NCBI GenBank assembly: GCA_902779705.1
Contig: CACZCR010000002.1
Span: 62,001 to 126,000 of the forward strand
Source: an uncultured Bacteroidales bacterium
GTDB taxonomy: Bacteria; Bacteroidota; Bacteroidia; Bacteroidales; Paludibacteraceae
Length of the DNA stretch: 64,000 bases
Reading direction: 5' to 3'
The notes below the pieces were generated by a model. The model saw only the letters and a program-made list of their open reading frames with translations, made no database searches and had not been told where the DNA came from. Within the stretch, counting starts at the first letter, position 1. Each line of letters opens with the position of its first letter. Shown here piece by piece: positions 57,401-64,000 of the stretch. Made by a program: the position numbers and the translations under genes.

Positions 57401-58479
57401 GTTTTTGCATAATAGCGTCCTTGGGTTGCAGAAGCAACAATAGTATATGTACCAGTTGCTTTTGCATAGAAAATACCTGCAGAAGTCAACGACACATTGC
57501 TATTCGCCGTTTTTAAAGAATACGTAATAGTGCCATCACCCGCTACATTATCTGCGCCCTTGTACGCTGTTTTCAAATCAGCAACATTCAATGTTGTCTT
57601 ATCAGCATCGCTAACAGAAACATCTACCGCGCCTGGCTTATACGTCAAAATCGGCGTCAAATCTACATTAGCAGTTACGGTACCGGTATTGGATTCGTTA
57701 CTTTTTGCTGTTAGAGTTACCGTAGCCTGATGATTTCCCTTCGAGGTATTCGAATTTGCCGTAAATGAAAGTGTTACCGTAACTTTCTTATTATTATTCG
57801 TATTATCAAAAGCCCAGCTTGTAACCGTCCAACCGCTATTAGCTGTTACCGTCGGAGCATTAAAATCATCTTTACTATCCGCGTTATTAGAAACAGGGAA
57901 TGTAAGCGTCGTCGTTTTAGTATCCGGACAATCAAAAGAAATAGCGTCCGCGTCATCAGCCGAACTTACAGTAACAGGAACAAATTTAGCATAACGGGTT
58001 TCATTAAAACCATCATTGTCATTATCACCTGTTAATGGATTATCCGTAGACGAAGCCGTCCCGGAAACATTTGAACTCGTATACCACCCTCCGAAAGAAT
58101 ATCCATTATAAGGGGTTGCTGTAAAAATATAATGATGATAATAATTAGACGAAGCATATAAGTGATTTTCTGTTGAATAAGTTGAAACAAGCGAGGAGGA
58201 AGTCACATCTCCTGTAGATTTTTCTACCGAACCACCCATTCCGAAGGCGCCACTTTTAAACACCTCGGCTTTTACCTTTCCCCCTGTTCCATTAGCCACA
58301 GCAACGGATACTTTCCATTTCCATTCCTTTCCCCACGCACTCTCATTTACGCCGAAAAGCGCTACCATAAGGAGCGCAAGCATAGTAAGTACTGGTTTTG
58401 TACTGATAATCCTAGACTTTAGTCCTAGGAGTAAGCCAATCAAACCCTTTGAATTATTTACCTGAGTAAATTGTTTCAT
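51472..58479 (-). CDS. Giant secreted multidomain protein with T9SS C-terminal sorting domain (2335 aa)
   Basis: I place the start at 58479 (MKQFTQVNNSKGL); a signal peptide follows with its hydrophobic core at about 29-45 and a likely cut after SAWG at 50. A Listeria-Bacteroides-like repeat is near residues 100-150. The long middle part consists of Big/MBG-like modules, among them several of the pattern TWTENGTASVPGSFAWTNPS ... VTFTPENTDWYNTA and SSSNNEVASVNDQNKL. Around 1850-2050 a region resembling surface-layer beta-helix/assembly proteins occurs (ENVNLVVKDGGVLRIGNDDS). The final 40 residues (GQKVIINNQIYIIT, YDATGKRVN) are a compact T9SS sorting domain. No enzyme domain is visible. A promoter is at 58657-58688, leaving a leader of about 170 nt. 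Confidence 0.9.
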   Translation of the reverse strand: MKQFTQVNNSKGLIGLLLGLKSRIISTKPVLTMLALLMVALFGVNESAWGKEWKWKVSVAVANGTGGKVKAEVFKSGAFGMGGSVEKSTGDVTSSSLVSTYSTENHLYASSNYYHHYIFTATPYNGYSFGGWYTSSNVSGTASSTDNPLTGDNDNDGFNETRYAKFVPVTVSSADDADAISFDCPDTKTTTLTFPVSNNADSKDDFNAPTVTANSGWTVTSWAFDNTNNNKKVTVTLSFTANSNTSKGNHQATVTLTAKSNESNTGTVTANVDLTPILTYKPGAVDVSVSDADKTTLNVADLKTAYKGADNVAGDGTITYSLKTANSNVSLTSAGIFYAKATGTYTIVASATQGRYYAKTAEFTVTVGKRTPTVVFTKPDHIYSGNTLSNMARVLYNGVDIPLEQVDFDYSFDNPSWFSLNLSNAKQIMVSTDYSTEQDEKLYVTTKATYYYNSVTADTTYHLEVKRTPEFYLNGVLLDKTKTTNLNLEVDETATFTFDKITSGFQYPTNPSHFTYNNATGVLTATVAGDETFFFNEPGDGITFQHQCNLHLYVRKHETELTTSLKENDVWMVDDSVAESSLYTLTKGDANVPVVVSSSNTNVIAKEDGKWVAKGAGSAVLTIAQVYSNKWSGDTITRTINVNRYDPVFDWSGLPDTLNFNTTFVNPVRSTSDGAITYASNKAAVTVTNDNTTLHTAETADNAVTITAIQKPTYKYKGKTATKTVKVLKLRNHVQVEVKSNETYLAVRKKTEGDVSWVGGSDNAIRLGGSSTGITSSPAWNWNDKYIDVKFEGIPKTISFTTGVTSGAATAKVVNPGSGNNNGFWYMIEYPEGESANTLWTENDNANPGNISRDLKPNTNKVRICYTGNFAGYVKNLKITERTELSIDNNVESLDFGSTDAGSNATKKNFTFDWYNLNPLTLSIEGGDGKYSVSPSSISSKKDSFALNEPVEVSYIHTAGGTHNATLVISEGTTVLKRIPLTGTTNKVTPAITWKENLSPMSRGENVTDPATSLVTLVYTSSDSTIVDVEDNVLKPLKKGNVTITASYDGSESLIYNSNSSSLPVLVTNLAVQHIAWTQTFTRLKWTDKPELSDKNTADFGLVATVSYYDPETAQEVAITDRAVTFTSGDDEVVQVLEGNVLHVVGQGNTTLTAHIDGITDSLYEATVVRDVIVREPTTDCEMFVWGNDKEGSIRTINSVTYDLNGVEADSIFFDAWREPITVVIEYSDGDLYLAEVDEHNNENTIWNAKTAKNSATNYRLPLNRETKKVIFYTTIGATGYHNFSGVNARLARYLELENTKNKKTHNIYFSTEDAKPGVAKTKTFTVNYSNITDVLDIDLKHGDKFSIVGKDTIGSECGDTGKKTVTIQFLSDDVDNYKDTLLIHNLTDTVYVYLSADVDRNHQQITWNPATTNLKTTDNVTFDATTSASAAGLTISYAVTAGSDVASVGAATGALTIIKDGDVTVAATCEGNNKYYDADTVSYTFHISKVTPTITKNPKASDVTLPATLVASTWTENGTASVPGSFAWTNPSTELAEGDVAYEVTFTPENTDWYNTATCMVAPHVSRATQTIDWSFDATEIYGNANYTFDAAASSGLTVTYSSSNNEVASVNDQNKLVLHKAGESVTITATQAGNETYLPVSESRTFTVLYWTPEIVENPVGGTMYVGHVLSDASLTGGVAIVNGDTIQGSFVWEDANTATINQPGPATHNAIFVPQNANFFAEVVCENIPLEVLRYLPRIQTNTLSADGIEFPETLEHSDLHGSVTMMDYDRIPNVEVTGHVEWKEPSTILRPGTQTATALFVPDNSDWYKAVEIPVSVKVTGGYVFNGDNNDSTWTQQANWAGNLIPGAEDPVLVNDYVEIKTSVTVGSLTIAENVNLVVKDGGVLRIGNDDSENRDQYGNLRVENGGKVIFGEGEVKVNDFVLEAKLGDNNNLGNSGQVHNPATLNVNGNAYFDLALDPSGECSPGWYTFTVPFPVDALNGVTRFRNSDGKEITIKNEVNYAIMDFSESRRVETGYGWKKFRGIMQPGQCYTMTIDDVDNVYRFKMTNNGAFNNQMNEALQYSTVESDVRGWNALGNGTLAYVDLSATNIEHVQVYNHENNSYIPVDIDEYTYVVGSTYMVQAPVANSKIVYEQNGASHTLRAPQRYESTSNSEFMLTLTGQNADRPEDRLYVSASEDAVDEYTRGRELAKFASPTDSKVAQVWANAYGMKLCDIEMPLVNNNASTPISIYAPKAGTYTLAVERAPENAILFLTKNGRVMWNLSQSGYLLDLTKGTTEEYGLCLVYSAPQVATGVDEVVNGVKGQKVIINNQIYIITSAGDIYDATGKRVN

Positions 58480-58656
58480 ATCTTTCTTAACCTTAAATTC
58501 GTTTGTTATAATTTTTTGTTGTGGCAAAGTGGCAAAGTTGGCAAACTTTAAAAATTGTCGTGACACTTTGACACTTTTGTTAACTACATTTTGCAAAATG
58601 TACGATTCTTAAGATTCGATTCATATTTGCTAAGCCGTAGTTTCCAAAATCGGGTA

Positions 58657-58688
58657 CAAAATTAATAATTTTCTTTCAATTATGCAAA
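58657..58688 (-). promoter_or_regulatory. Promoter of the giant cargo/short peptide unit
   Basis: On the minus strand TTTG (58685-58688), a 20-nt spacer and TAATTTTG (58657-58664). Confidence 0.8.
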
Positions 58689-58781
58689 TTTTATACGCGC
58701 GCGTGTGCACGAATAATAATAAGGTATAATCTTTTATTAACAAACGGCAATAAATAATTTTGGGCGCCCACTCCAATACAC

Positions 58782-58815
58782 AAAAATCCCCCAACTCGCA
58801 AGTTGAGGGACTTTT
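58782..58815 (-). terminator. Terminator after the 672-aa cargo gene
   Basis: CAACT/AGTTG with loop CGCA, one mismatch and four further pairs (TCCC/GGGA), followed on the minus strand by T5. Confidence 0.75.
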
Positions 58816-58836
58816 GATCATTATATAGTATTTTGT

Positions 58837-60855
58837 TTACTCTACTCTGCGGCCTTCAGTCGTATAGAGCGCATCATTACGACGGATGTACAATACGCCA
58901 TTACGCAGTTCTTTGAGAGCCGGAGCAGCTTGCTCATACTGATCGATAGCCGTCGGCGTTTCCGGATCTACAGGCTTAGTCTCTACTACCACATGGCGAA
59001 CGATCACGCTGTCGCAGCCAAACTCGTTGGTAGCGGTCATCGTGATGTCGAACTGAAGCTCTACTTCCATCACATAAGCCGTATCAGTCAACTGTTCCGG
59101 CTCATCGCCTACAAGATACCATAGACCGTCTCCTAAGAAGAGTGTATCGCCTATATGGAGCGAATCGGTATTCAGCTCTACAAAGTCCACAGGCAGTACA
59201 GCTATCGTCACATTAATCACCGTGTCACAGATAGCATCTTCTACGAAGATTTTATCCTCGCCAGACTGATAGTACCATTTGCCGCGGTATTCGGCAGAAT
59301 CGCCCGTGCAGAAACCAATCGGGTAATTCACCTCCACCGGAGCCAGCTTGTTGACGGTCAGTGTGAGCGTCACGATCGAGTCACAGCCTACAGCATTGGT
59401 CGTAGTATAAACAACAGTGTGTACTCCGACTGTTGAATCCTTGAGCGCAATACCATTCCATTCTACCTCGTCACCTACAGCAATCTCCATCTCTGCGGCT
59501 GTGTAGCTCAGCGGATTAACCGTAATAGCCACATGCACAATCGAATCGCCACCATAGACATTCTTCATCTCTAAGAGCACATCCTCCTGAACGGACTGAG
59601 TATAGGTCTTGCCGGCATACTCCACAGAACCGCCCTCACAAATAGAAGCCTCATACACACCGTAGGTCGTCGGACGCTCCAGTACCGTCAGTGTGAGCGT
59701 CACGATCGAGTCACAGCCTACAGCATTCTCCGTAGTATAAACAACAGTGTGTACTCCGACTGTTGAATCCTTGAGCGCAATACCATTCCAAACCTCGTCA
59801 TCACCTACATAGATTTGCATCTCTGCGGCTGTGTAGCTCGGCAGTTTCTCCGCAACGTTGACTACATACAAGGTGTCTCGAACAGCTCCGATAGCCTCAA
59901 TATGATCTGCAGTCACACCCTGAGTATAGGTCTTGCCGTGGAATTTGACCGAACTACCTTTACAAAAACTCAAGTTGACCGGCACCTCCAAAGTCTCCAT
60001 TTTGAGACCTGTACCCGTGAGAGAGATCGTAGCCGTGCTGGTGCCATCGGTAATAGTGATCTTACCATTGGCCTCGCCCTCGGCCTTCGGACAGAAATAG
60101 ATTTGGAACGAATAGTTACCGATCTTTCCCAACTGTCCGTTAGCACACGCCGCAGCCGTACCGTTGGCACTGGCGCAAGCATTGGAACCTACGGCATAAG
60201 TCTTGCCGGCCGTACTAGTTGTCAAAACGCCGGAAGTGTTATCTGCCGAGCCAAGACGGAACACTTCTGCGTCGCCCTCAGAGAGCGAGATAGATATATT
60301 GCCTGCCGTCAGGAAAGAACGGAAATCCGCACGAATATTGGTTGACTCTCCAATACGCGTTGCTTGGGTAAAAGTCTTCGATACACTGGTCTTACCATAA
60401 TCACCACCACTCAGCAAAATATGTTTTGCCAAAGGCAATGTCAGATAAGACACCCAGGCACCATACGAAGTTCCTAATGTAAACTTGAATTTCCGGAGCT
60501 GGCTAGGATTGATTATAGTATATGAATCTTTTTGATAAGAAGTTTTGTCTGTTCCGACACCACAATTAACCACTTGTTGTCCTTCACCGTAGGAGGAGCC
60601 ATCCGTACTTTCATAAAAATTCAAATCCACACTACCAAAAGTACCATTAAACCAGAATTTCTTGTTCTTCCACTGAAAAGACATTGAAGATGCCGTAGGA
60701 GGAAACACGTCAAACTCTTTGGTTAGCGTACCAATACTTCCTTGGTTGAACTCTTGATTCTGGAAAAGCGAATACCACACTCCGCCATTGTATGTTTGGG
60801 CGGAGGCAGCTAGAGTGAATAAAAGAAAAGATAAACAAGTAAAAAATTTCTTCAT
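58837..60855 (-). CDS. Secreted repeat protein with T9SS C-terminal sorting domain (672 aa)
   Basis: The signal peptide is MKKFFTCLSFLLFTLAASAQ. Residues about 20-290 form a beta-rich N-terminal part that ends in a choice-of-anchor-like domain (GKITITDGTSTATISLTGTG). Residues about 300-580 carry related repeats: the pattern SICEGGSVEYAGKTYTQ and the pattern SYTAAEMEIAVGDEVEWNG followed by IALKDSTVGVHTVVYTT, each ending GCDSIVTLTLTV. The last 30 residues (LKELRNGVLYIRRN, YTTEGRRVE) are a T9SS sorting domain. No catalytic motif is evident. It is a single-gene unit with its own promoter and terminator. Confidence 0.88.
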   Translation of the reverse strand: MKKFFTCLSFLLFTLAASAQTYNGGVWYSLFQNQEFNQGSIGTLTKEFDVFPPTASSMSFQWKNKKFWFNGTFGSVDLNFYESTDGSSYGEGQQVVNCGVGTDKTSYQKDSYTIINPSQLRKFKFTLGTSYGAWVSYLTLPLAKHILLSGGDYGKTSVSKTFTQATRIGESTNIRADFRSFLTAGNISISLSEGDAEVFRLGSADNTSGVLTTSTAGKTYAVGSNACASANGTAAACANGQLGKIGNYSFQIYFCPKAEGEANGKITITDGTSTATISLTGTGLKMETLEVPVNLSFCKGSSVKFHGKTYTQGVTADHIEAIGAVRDTLYVVNVAEKLPSYTAAEMQIYVGDDEVWNGIALKDSTVGVHTVVYTTENAVGCDSIVTLTLTVLERPTTYGVYEASICEGGSVEYAGKTYTQSVQEDVLLEMKNVYGGDSIVHVAITVNPLSYTAAEMEIAVGDEVEWNGIALKDSTVGVHTVVYTTTNAVGCDSIVTLTLTVNKLAPVEVNYPIGFCTGDSAEYRGKWYYQSGEDKIFVEDAICDTVINVTIAVLPVDFVELNTDSLHIGDTLFLGDGLWYLVGDEPEQLTDTAYVMEVELQFDITMTATNEFGCDSVIVRHVVVETKPVDPETPTAIDQYEQAAPALKELRNGVLYIRRNDALYTTEGRRVE
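59357..59790. repeat. Two 104-bp direct repeats inside the 672-aa cargo gene
   Basis: 59357-59460 and 59687-59790 match with three mismatches, all clustered. The spacing of 330 bp equals 110 codons. Recombination between them would remove one repeat unit in frame. Confidence 0.85.
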
Positions 60856-60959
60856 GTACCTTATTTATTATATTTAGTTTCAAAATTTAGTATCCAACGC
60901 TGCGGTTCTCAACCCACCAAATCAAGCCTCAAACGCGCAGCTCCATAAAATCCACGGTA

Positions 60960-60991
60960 CAAAATTACAACAAAAAATGCAACCGTGCAAA
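60960..60991 (-). promoter_or_regulatory. Promoter of the 672-aa cargo gene, with the -33 box in a terminator loop
   Basis: On the minus strand TTTG (60988-60991), a 20-nt spacer and TAATTTTG (60960-60967). The -33 box lies in the loop of the terminator at 60974-61006. Confidence 0.85.
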
Positions 60992-61006
60992 TTTCGGTTG
61001 CATTTT
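60974..61006 (-). terminator. Terminator of the PqqD operon
   Basis: A perfect 12-bp stem (60974-60985 with 60995-61006) with a 9-nt loop TGCAAATTT, followed on the minus strand by a T-run. Confidence 0.88.
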
Positions 61007-61082
61007 CACAACAACAGAACATACTATCTTAAGAATAGTATATTCTCCCTGCCTGATTTTTGTTCTTGTATTACAAAAAATC

Positions 61083-61355
61083 TTAAATCTCTACAATTTC
61101 AGCTTCTACCCAAGATTGCGCAGTTGCTTTGGCGTCAGCAGCTGCCTGTTCGGGGGTAACTTCATACTCCTCGAGCAACAACTCTGTCATCTTCTTTTCG
61201 TCAAACGAATCCAGATCTTGCACCTTTTGCCAGAGGTATGCTGCAGTAGAGTTCATGGTGATCATCTTGTTGAAATTGATGAGATCCAGGCTCTCACCTA
61301 CCAAGATGTATTCGTCGCCCAGCGGACGCAATTTGAAACCTTTGATTGATCGCAT
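61083..61355 (-). CDS. PqqD-family protein (RiPP recognition element-like, 90 aa)
   Basis: The sequence has the PqqD-like pattern: FKLRPLGDEYILVGE, then INFNKMITMNSTAAYLWQKV, then MTELLLEEYEVTPEQAAADA and a final helix. PqqD-like domains bind leader peptides of ribosomally made, post-translationally modified peptides and present them to modifying enzymes. The length of 90 is normal for a stand-alone member. It is the last gene of a three-gene operon after a secreted protein and a signal-peptidase-like protease; 77 bp of repeats separate it from the protease gene. No radical SAM or other tailoring enzyme is in the window. Confidence 0.85.
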   Translation of the reverse strand: MRSIKGFKLRPLGDEYILVGESLDLINFNKMITMNSTAAYLWQKVQDLDSFDEKKMTELLLEEYEVTPEQAAADAKATAQSWVEAEIVEI

Positions 61356-61360
61356 AATAC

Positions 61361-61427
61361 TATTTACGATTTTACAATTGACAATTTACAATTTATTTAC
61401 GATTTTTACTATTTACAATTTACGATT
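61361..61427. repeat. Short-word repeat (ATTTACAATTTACGA type)
   Basis: Variants of TTTACAATT and TTTACGATT fill the gap between the protease and PqqD genes. Confidence 0.75.
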
Positions 61428-61432
61428 AATCC

Positions 61433-61885
61433 TTAATAGCACCACTTCAAAATAGAGTGTCGATAGACTTTCAACAACAGCCATCTGAGCGGCCGAATAT
61501 ACTGCCAGACATAGGCCTTGAGAATGGGCTTTCTGTGGCCTTTAGGCGAATCTATTCGCACCACTATACCTGTCACATTTTCAGGCAATACCAGCTCCTC
61601 GCCCTGCAGGTTGCCATCTCCCTGGAGAACGATCTCATTTTGGCTCACTCGGCGAACCCGATGGAGCACATATGTGGTGGCTCCAAGAGGATTGGTAGTG
61701 CGACAAAGAAGAATGTCTCCACGACGCGCCGGGCGATCGAGTCGACGAAGGATCACACTGTCTTTTCCACCCTCAATGAACGGGCGCATCGAGACACCGG
61801 TGGGCGTAAAACGCACCTCTTTGCCCTCGTTGAGCATTCTTCCGATCTCAGGAACCAATATGTCATTGGAAACAGTGTGTGCCAT
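61433..61885 (-). CDS. S24/S26-like peptidase with Ser-His dyad and no N-terminal anchor (150 aa)
   Basis: Three boxes of ER/SipW-type signal peptidases are present: TGVSMRPF with Ser32, YVLHRVRRV with His75 in place of the bacterial lysine, and LQGDGNLQGEE at 87-97. There is no N-terminal membrane helix; the protein begins MAHTVSNDILVPEIGRMLNE. The C-terminus (YIRPLRWLLLKVYRHSILKW) is amphipathic and could touch the membrane. Next to a PqqD-like gene, a role in cutting a leader peptide is plausible but unproven. The start codon directly follows the stop of the upstream secreted-protein gene. S24/S26-PqqD pairs are, to my knowledge, recurrent in Bacteroidales. Confidence 0.8.
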   Translation of the reverse strand: MAHTVSNDILVPEIGRMLNEGKEVRFTPTGVSMRPFIEGGKDSVILRRLDRPARRGDILLCRTTNPLGATTYVLHRVRRVSQNEIVLQGDGNLQGEELVLPENVTGIVVRIDSPKGHRKPILKAYVWQYIRPLRWLLLKVYRHSILKWCY

Positions 61886-62722
61886 CTAGTTTGAAGTATA
61901 AGGAAAACAATTAGGACAGGGCGCGATGTCGGTCACAAAATCCTGATACCGCTCGCAGCGGTAGAAATAGAACGACTCACCCAAGGTATTCTTGTTGGCC
62001 ATCCGCCACCTAACATAAGAGTTTGCATCTACAACTGCATAGGCATAAGTACCGGCAGTCTTGTTGTAGATATATCCGTTTTTGAGCACAAACTTATATT
62101 TATGCGCTGCCACGATAATAGGTGGTTCGATTGATCCCACTTTCACAAGAGAACTCTCCGTATATAGGTAGCGCAGCGGTGCATTGCTGTAGGCAGCGCG
62201 GAGCTTAAAGGTATCGGCATCATGCACTTCATAGCGAAAAACATAGTCGTCTTCGTCCGTGCCAATGTACAGATTGTCAGAGAAGAACGAGCTTTTGACT
62301 GTGAGTTCCATATCCGTGATCAGGCCGGCGTTGCTGTTCGGTGCTACAAAGTAGGCGGAGCCTTGATTGATGACCAACAGCACTGTATCGTTGTCCACAG
62401 GATCATTTGCTCGACGAATAATACGCTCTCCCGAGGCGGCACGGCGGGCAAAAAAGGCATAGTATGTAGTGGCCGTTTCCGGTCGAACCGTAGCATGCAA
62501 GCCGTAATAGGTGGCAGGACAAGAGCCGTCCTCGATGGGTGCGGTAGTCCAACCAATAAGGGTGTATCCCATCTCAGCCGCGTCGGCACGGATAGCATCA
62601 GCCACCTCCGCATCAGTGAAGGTATGGGAGGCATTAGCCGCAACAGCCACGGTCGCCTGTGCCGCCTTAAGCGACATGGTGCAGGCCAGAAGGATTGATA
62701 TAAAAACTATGTTTTTTTGCAT
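61886..62722 (-). CDS. Exported protein heading the peptidase-PqqD operon (278 aa)
   Basis: I start at 62722 (MQKNIVFISILLACTMSLKAAQA, a signal peptide), downstream of the promoter at 62752-62783. Residues about 30-90 resemble a Listeria-Bacteroides repeat (MGYTLIGWTTAPIEDGSCPA ... TTYYAFFARRA). The rest is beta-rich, with no catalytic motif. The C-terminus ends in a CxxC pair (APCPNCFPYTSN) instead of a T9SS sorting domain. It directly abuts the protease gene. Whether it is a substrate, a carrier or an unrelated surface protein cannot be told. Confidence 0.8.
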   Translation of the reverse strand: MQKNIVFISILLACTMSLKAAQATVAVAANASHTFTDAEVADAIRADAAEMGYTLIGWTTAPIEDGSCPATYYGLHATVRPETATTYYAFFARRAASGERIIRRANDPVDNDTVLLVINQGSAYFVAPNSNAGLITDMELTVKSSFFSDNLYIGTDEDDYVFRYEVHDADTFKLRAAYSNAPLRYLYTESSLVKVGSIEPPIIVAAHKYKFVLKNGYIYNKTAGTYAYAVVDANSYVRWRMANKNTLGESFYFYRCERYQDFVTDIAPCPNCFPYTSN

Positions 62723-62751
62723 TGTGCACCAAATCGACTGCAAATCGCCTG

Positions 62752-62783
62752 CAAAGGTACAACAAAAAAATGGAACGTGCAAG
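62752..62783 (-). promoter_or_regulatory. Promoter of the exported protein/peptidase/PqqD operon
   Basis: On the minus strand CTTG (62780-62783), a 20-nt spacer and TACCTTTG (62752-62759). Confidence 0.8.
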
Positions 62784-62862
62784 TTTTTTATAGTATTTGC
62801 AGGAAAAAATCTGACGATAAATGTGCAAAAAACACTTTTTTGCGCACAAAAACATTTTTTTA

Positions 62863-62894
62863 TTTGCACATATGCGCGGAAAGTTGTAACTTTG
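62863..62894 (+). promoter_or_regulatory. Promoter of the Ig-like protein at the right edge
   Basis: TTTG (62863-62866), a 20-nt spacer and TAACTTTG (62887-62894). Confidence 0.8.
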
Positions 62895-62952
62895 TGCTCA
62901 AATTTGTAAACACAACACAACTTTTTTTATTAACACTTAAAATTTCATGCTT

Positions 62953-64000
62953 ATGAAAAAATTATTCACATTAGCTGTTGCCGTATTAGCAAGCTTGGCA
63001 ATGAGTGCTACGACGATTTTCTCGTACACATTGACAGCTGCCGGCACAGATGGCACCATCTATGATGCCGAAGGAGGAACTGCCAAATGCGTCAAAGCAA
63101 TGGCTTCGGGCAATTCAAATGAAATCACTATCGGTGATCAAACGTTCTACAAATTCAACTCCAGTTCTGCATGGGAGTTTACACTTGCTGACGAAGGCAC
63201 TTTCGCAGAAGGTGACGTTATCTCTATTACTGCGGCTTGTGGTACAAGCGCCAAAAAAGGTAAAGGTGTTACCTTGAACGGTATTGCTGTAACCGGTGAT
63301 TTCCCGGCAAGCACTGCCAACACGCTCACATACACCGTTCAAGCAGGTGATGCTATTGATGGAAAAACTACTATCCAGGTGAAACGTAATGACAGTGACA
63401 TCAAGTTTGGTACTATCGTTGTTGAGCGTGAGGCAGCTTCTACCGACCCGGTTGAGGCTGCTACTATCAGCGGTGAGAATGGATGTTTGGTAGGAAATTC
63501 TATTGAACTGACCTGTACTGCTGCTAAAGCTACCACCTATCAATGGAGCATGAACGGCACAGAGATTGAAGGTGCAAATGCAAAGAAATACACTTTCTCT
63601 CCGACTGCAGCTGGTGAGTATAGCTTCACTTGCGCTGCATCAAACGAATATACCACTACTCCGGTTGTTGCAGCTGCTCACGTAGTTACCGTAATGGATC
63701 CGGCTAACGCTTACGGTGAGATCATCAAGGCTACCTTAACAAGCGGAACAGCTGCTACCGTAACCGGTGTGATTGGTGGTACTGCTGACGTATCGCTTTC
63801 TTCTAGCAAGAAAATGGATAAGGGAAAATACTTTGGTATCACACTTGCTGCAGGTAATTTCAAAGAGGGCGACACCGTTGTGATCACCATGACAACAGCA
63901 GGTTCTAACTATCCGTGCTTGTTCGCTGACAAAGAGAGAACCAATTGCTTGTTCCTTGCTACCGAGACTTCTTCTGATTTGGTGTACAGAATCGTATTGC
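62953..64000 (+). CDS. Secreted Ig-like domain protein, 3' end beyond the window
   Basis: The frame is open from the ATG at 62953 (MKKLFTLAVAVLASLAMSAT, a signal peptide) to the window edge, 349 codons. An alternative start lies two codons upstream. Residues about 20-150 form a beta-sandwich-like region. An Ig-like domain at about 155-240 (ISGENGCLVGNSIELTCTAA, YQWSMNGTEIEGANAKKYTF) resembles those of the giant cargo protein at 2959-9207. A further beta domain begins before the edge. A T9SS sorting domain is expected outside the window by analogy. Confidence 0.85.
   Translation, partial: MKKLFTLAVAVLASLAMSATTIFSYTLTAAGTDGTIYDAEGGTAKCVKAMASGNSNEITIGDQTFYKFNSSSAWEFTLADEGTFAEGDVISITAACGTSAKKGKGVTLNGIAVTGDFPASTANTLTYTVQAGDAIDGKTTIQVKRNDSDIKFGTIVVEREAASTDPVEAATISGENGCLVGNSIELTCTAAKATTYQWSMNGTEIEGANAKKYTFSPTAAGEYSFTCAASNEYTTTPVVAAAHVVTVMDPANAYGEIIKATLTSGTAATVTGVIGGTADVSLSSSKKMDKGKYFGITLAAGNFKEGDTVVITMTTAGSNYPCLFADKERTNCLFLATETSSDLVYRIVL

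Overview
The window is about 64 kb of a Bacteroidota chromosome, almost certainly order Bacteroidales; the family cannot be fixed from the sequence. The evidence is: (i) at least seventeen promoters of the Bacteroidota type, a -33 TTTG (or CTTG) and a -7 TAnnTTTG separated by exactly 20 nt; (ii) several large secreted proteins ending in the compact C-terminal sorting domain of the type IX secretion system (T9SS), together with a PorT gene; (iii) lineage-typical families (DUF4836-like lipoprotein, DUF3244-like protein, EF-hand membrane protein, Bacteroidales RHS core). No rRNA, tRNA, CRISPR array, prophage or insertion sequence was recognised.

Layout. 1-10.4 kb (minus): an M6 metalloprotease cut by the window edge, a small T9SS cargo protein, a 43-residue peptide gene, a 2082-residue Ig-like T9SS cargo protein, and two tandemly duplicated ParE/RelE-type toxin-antitoxin pairs, one with a shrunken toxin. 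10.5-20.9 kb (plus): rho with a long low-complexity N-terminal insert, aroQ, then an envelope block (TonB-receptor-like barrel, PorT, beta-helix lipoprotein, second large barrel). 20.9-31 kb: ribF and rlmH (minus), a VWA lipoprotein and a TamB-like protein (plus), pnp (minus). 31.1-36 kb (plus): an AT-rich accessory island with a TPR/membrane/helix-turn-helix regulator of mosaic composition, a DUF3244-like protein, a lipoprotein, an orphan RHS tip carrying a zinc-metallopeptidase toxin domain (HELCH), and an overlapping exported protein that is a candidate immunity factor. 36-51 kb: housekeeping genes (nadC, M23/LysM peptidase, EF-hand membrane protein, rpsA, glycosyltransferase, MBL hydrolase, DUF4836-like lipoprotein plus ABC transporter, aminopeptidase P, argS, argR). 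51.3-64 kb: a second giant T9SS cargo protein (2335 residues) followed by a second short peptide gene of the same family, a 672-residue cargo protein, and an operon of a secreted protein, a signal-peptidase-like Ser/His protease without an N-terminal anchor and a PqqD-like RiPP recognition protein; the start of another secreted Ig-like protein closes the window.

Three points deserve attention. First, two short genes with the pattern MKKxYxxPxxE each sit immediately downstream of a giant T9SS cargo gene, and the same window carries a PqqD-like protein with a signal-peptidase-like enzyme; this suggests, but does not prove, a peptide-modification or peptide-maturation system. Second, several promoters are built into terminator-like hairpins: the -33 box lies in the loop and the T-tract lies in the promoter spacer. 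Third, short 'word' repeats fill many intergenic gaps and similar repeats appear in frame inside rho, aminopeptidase P and argS.
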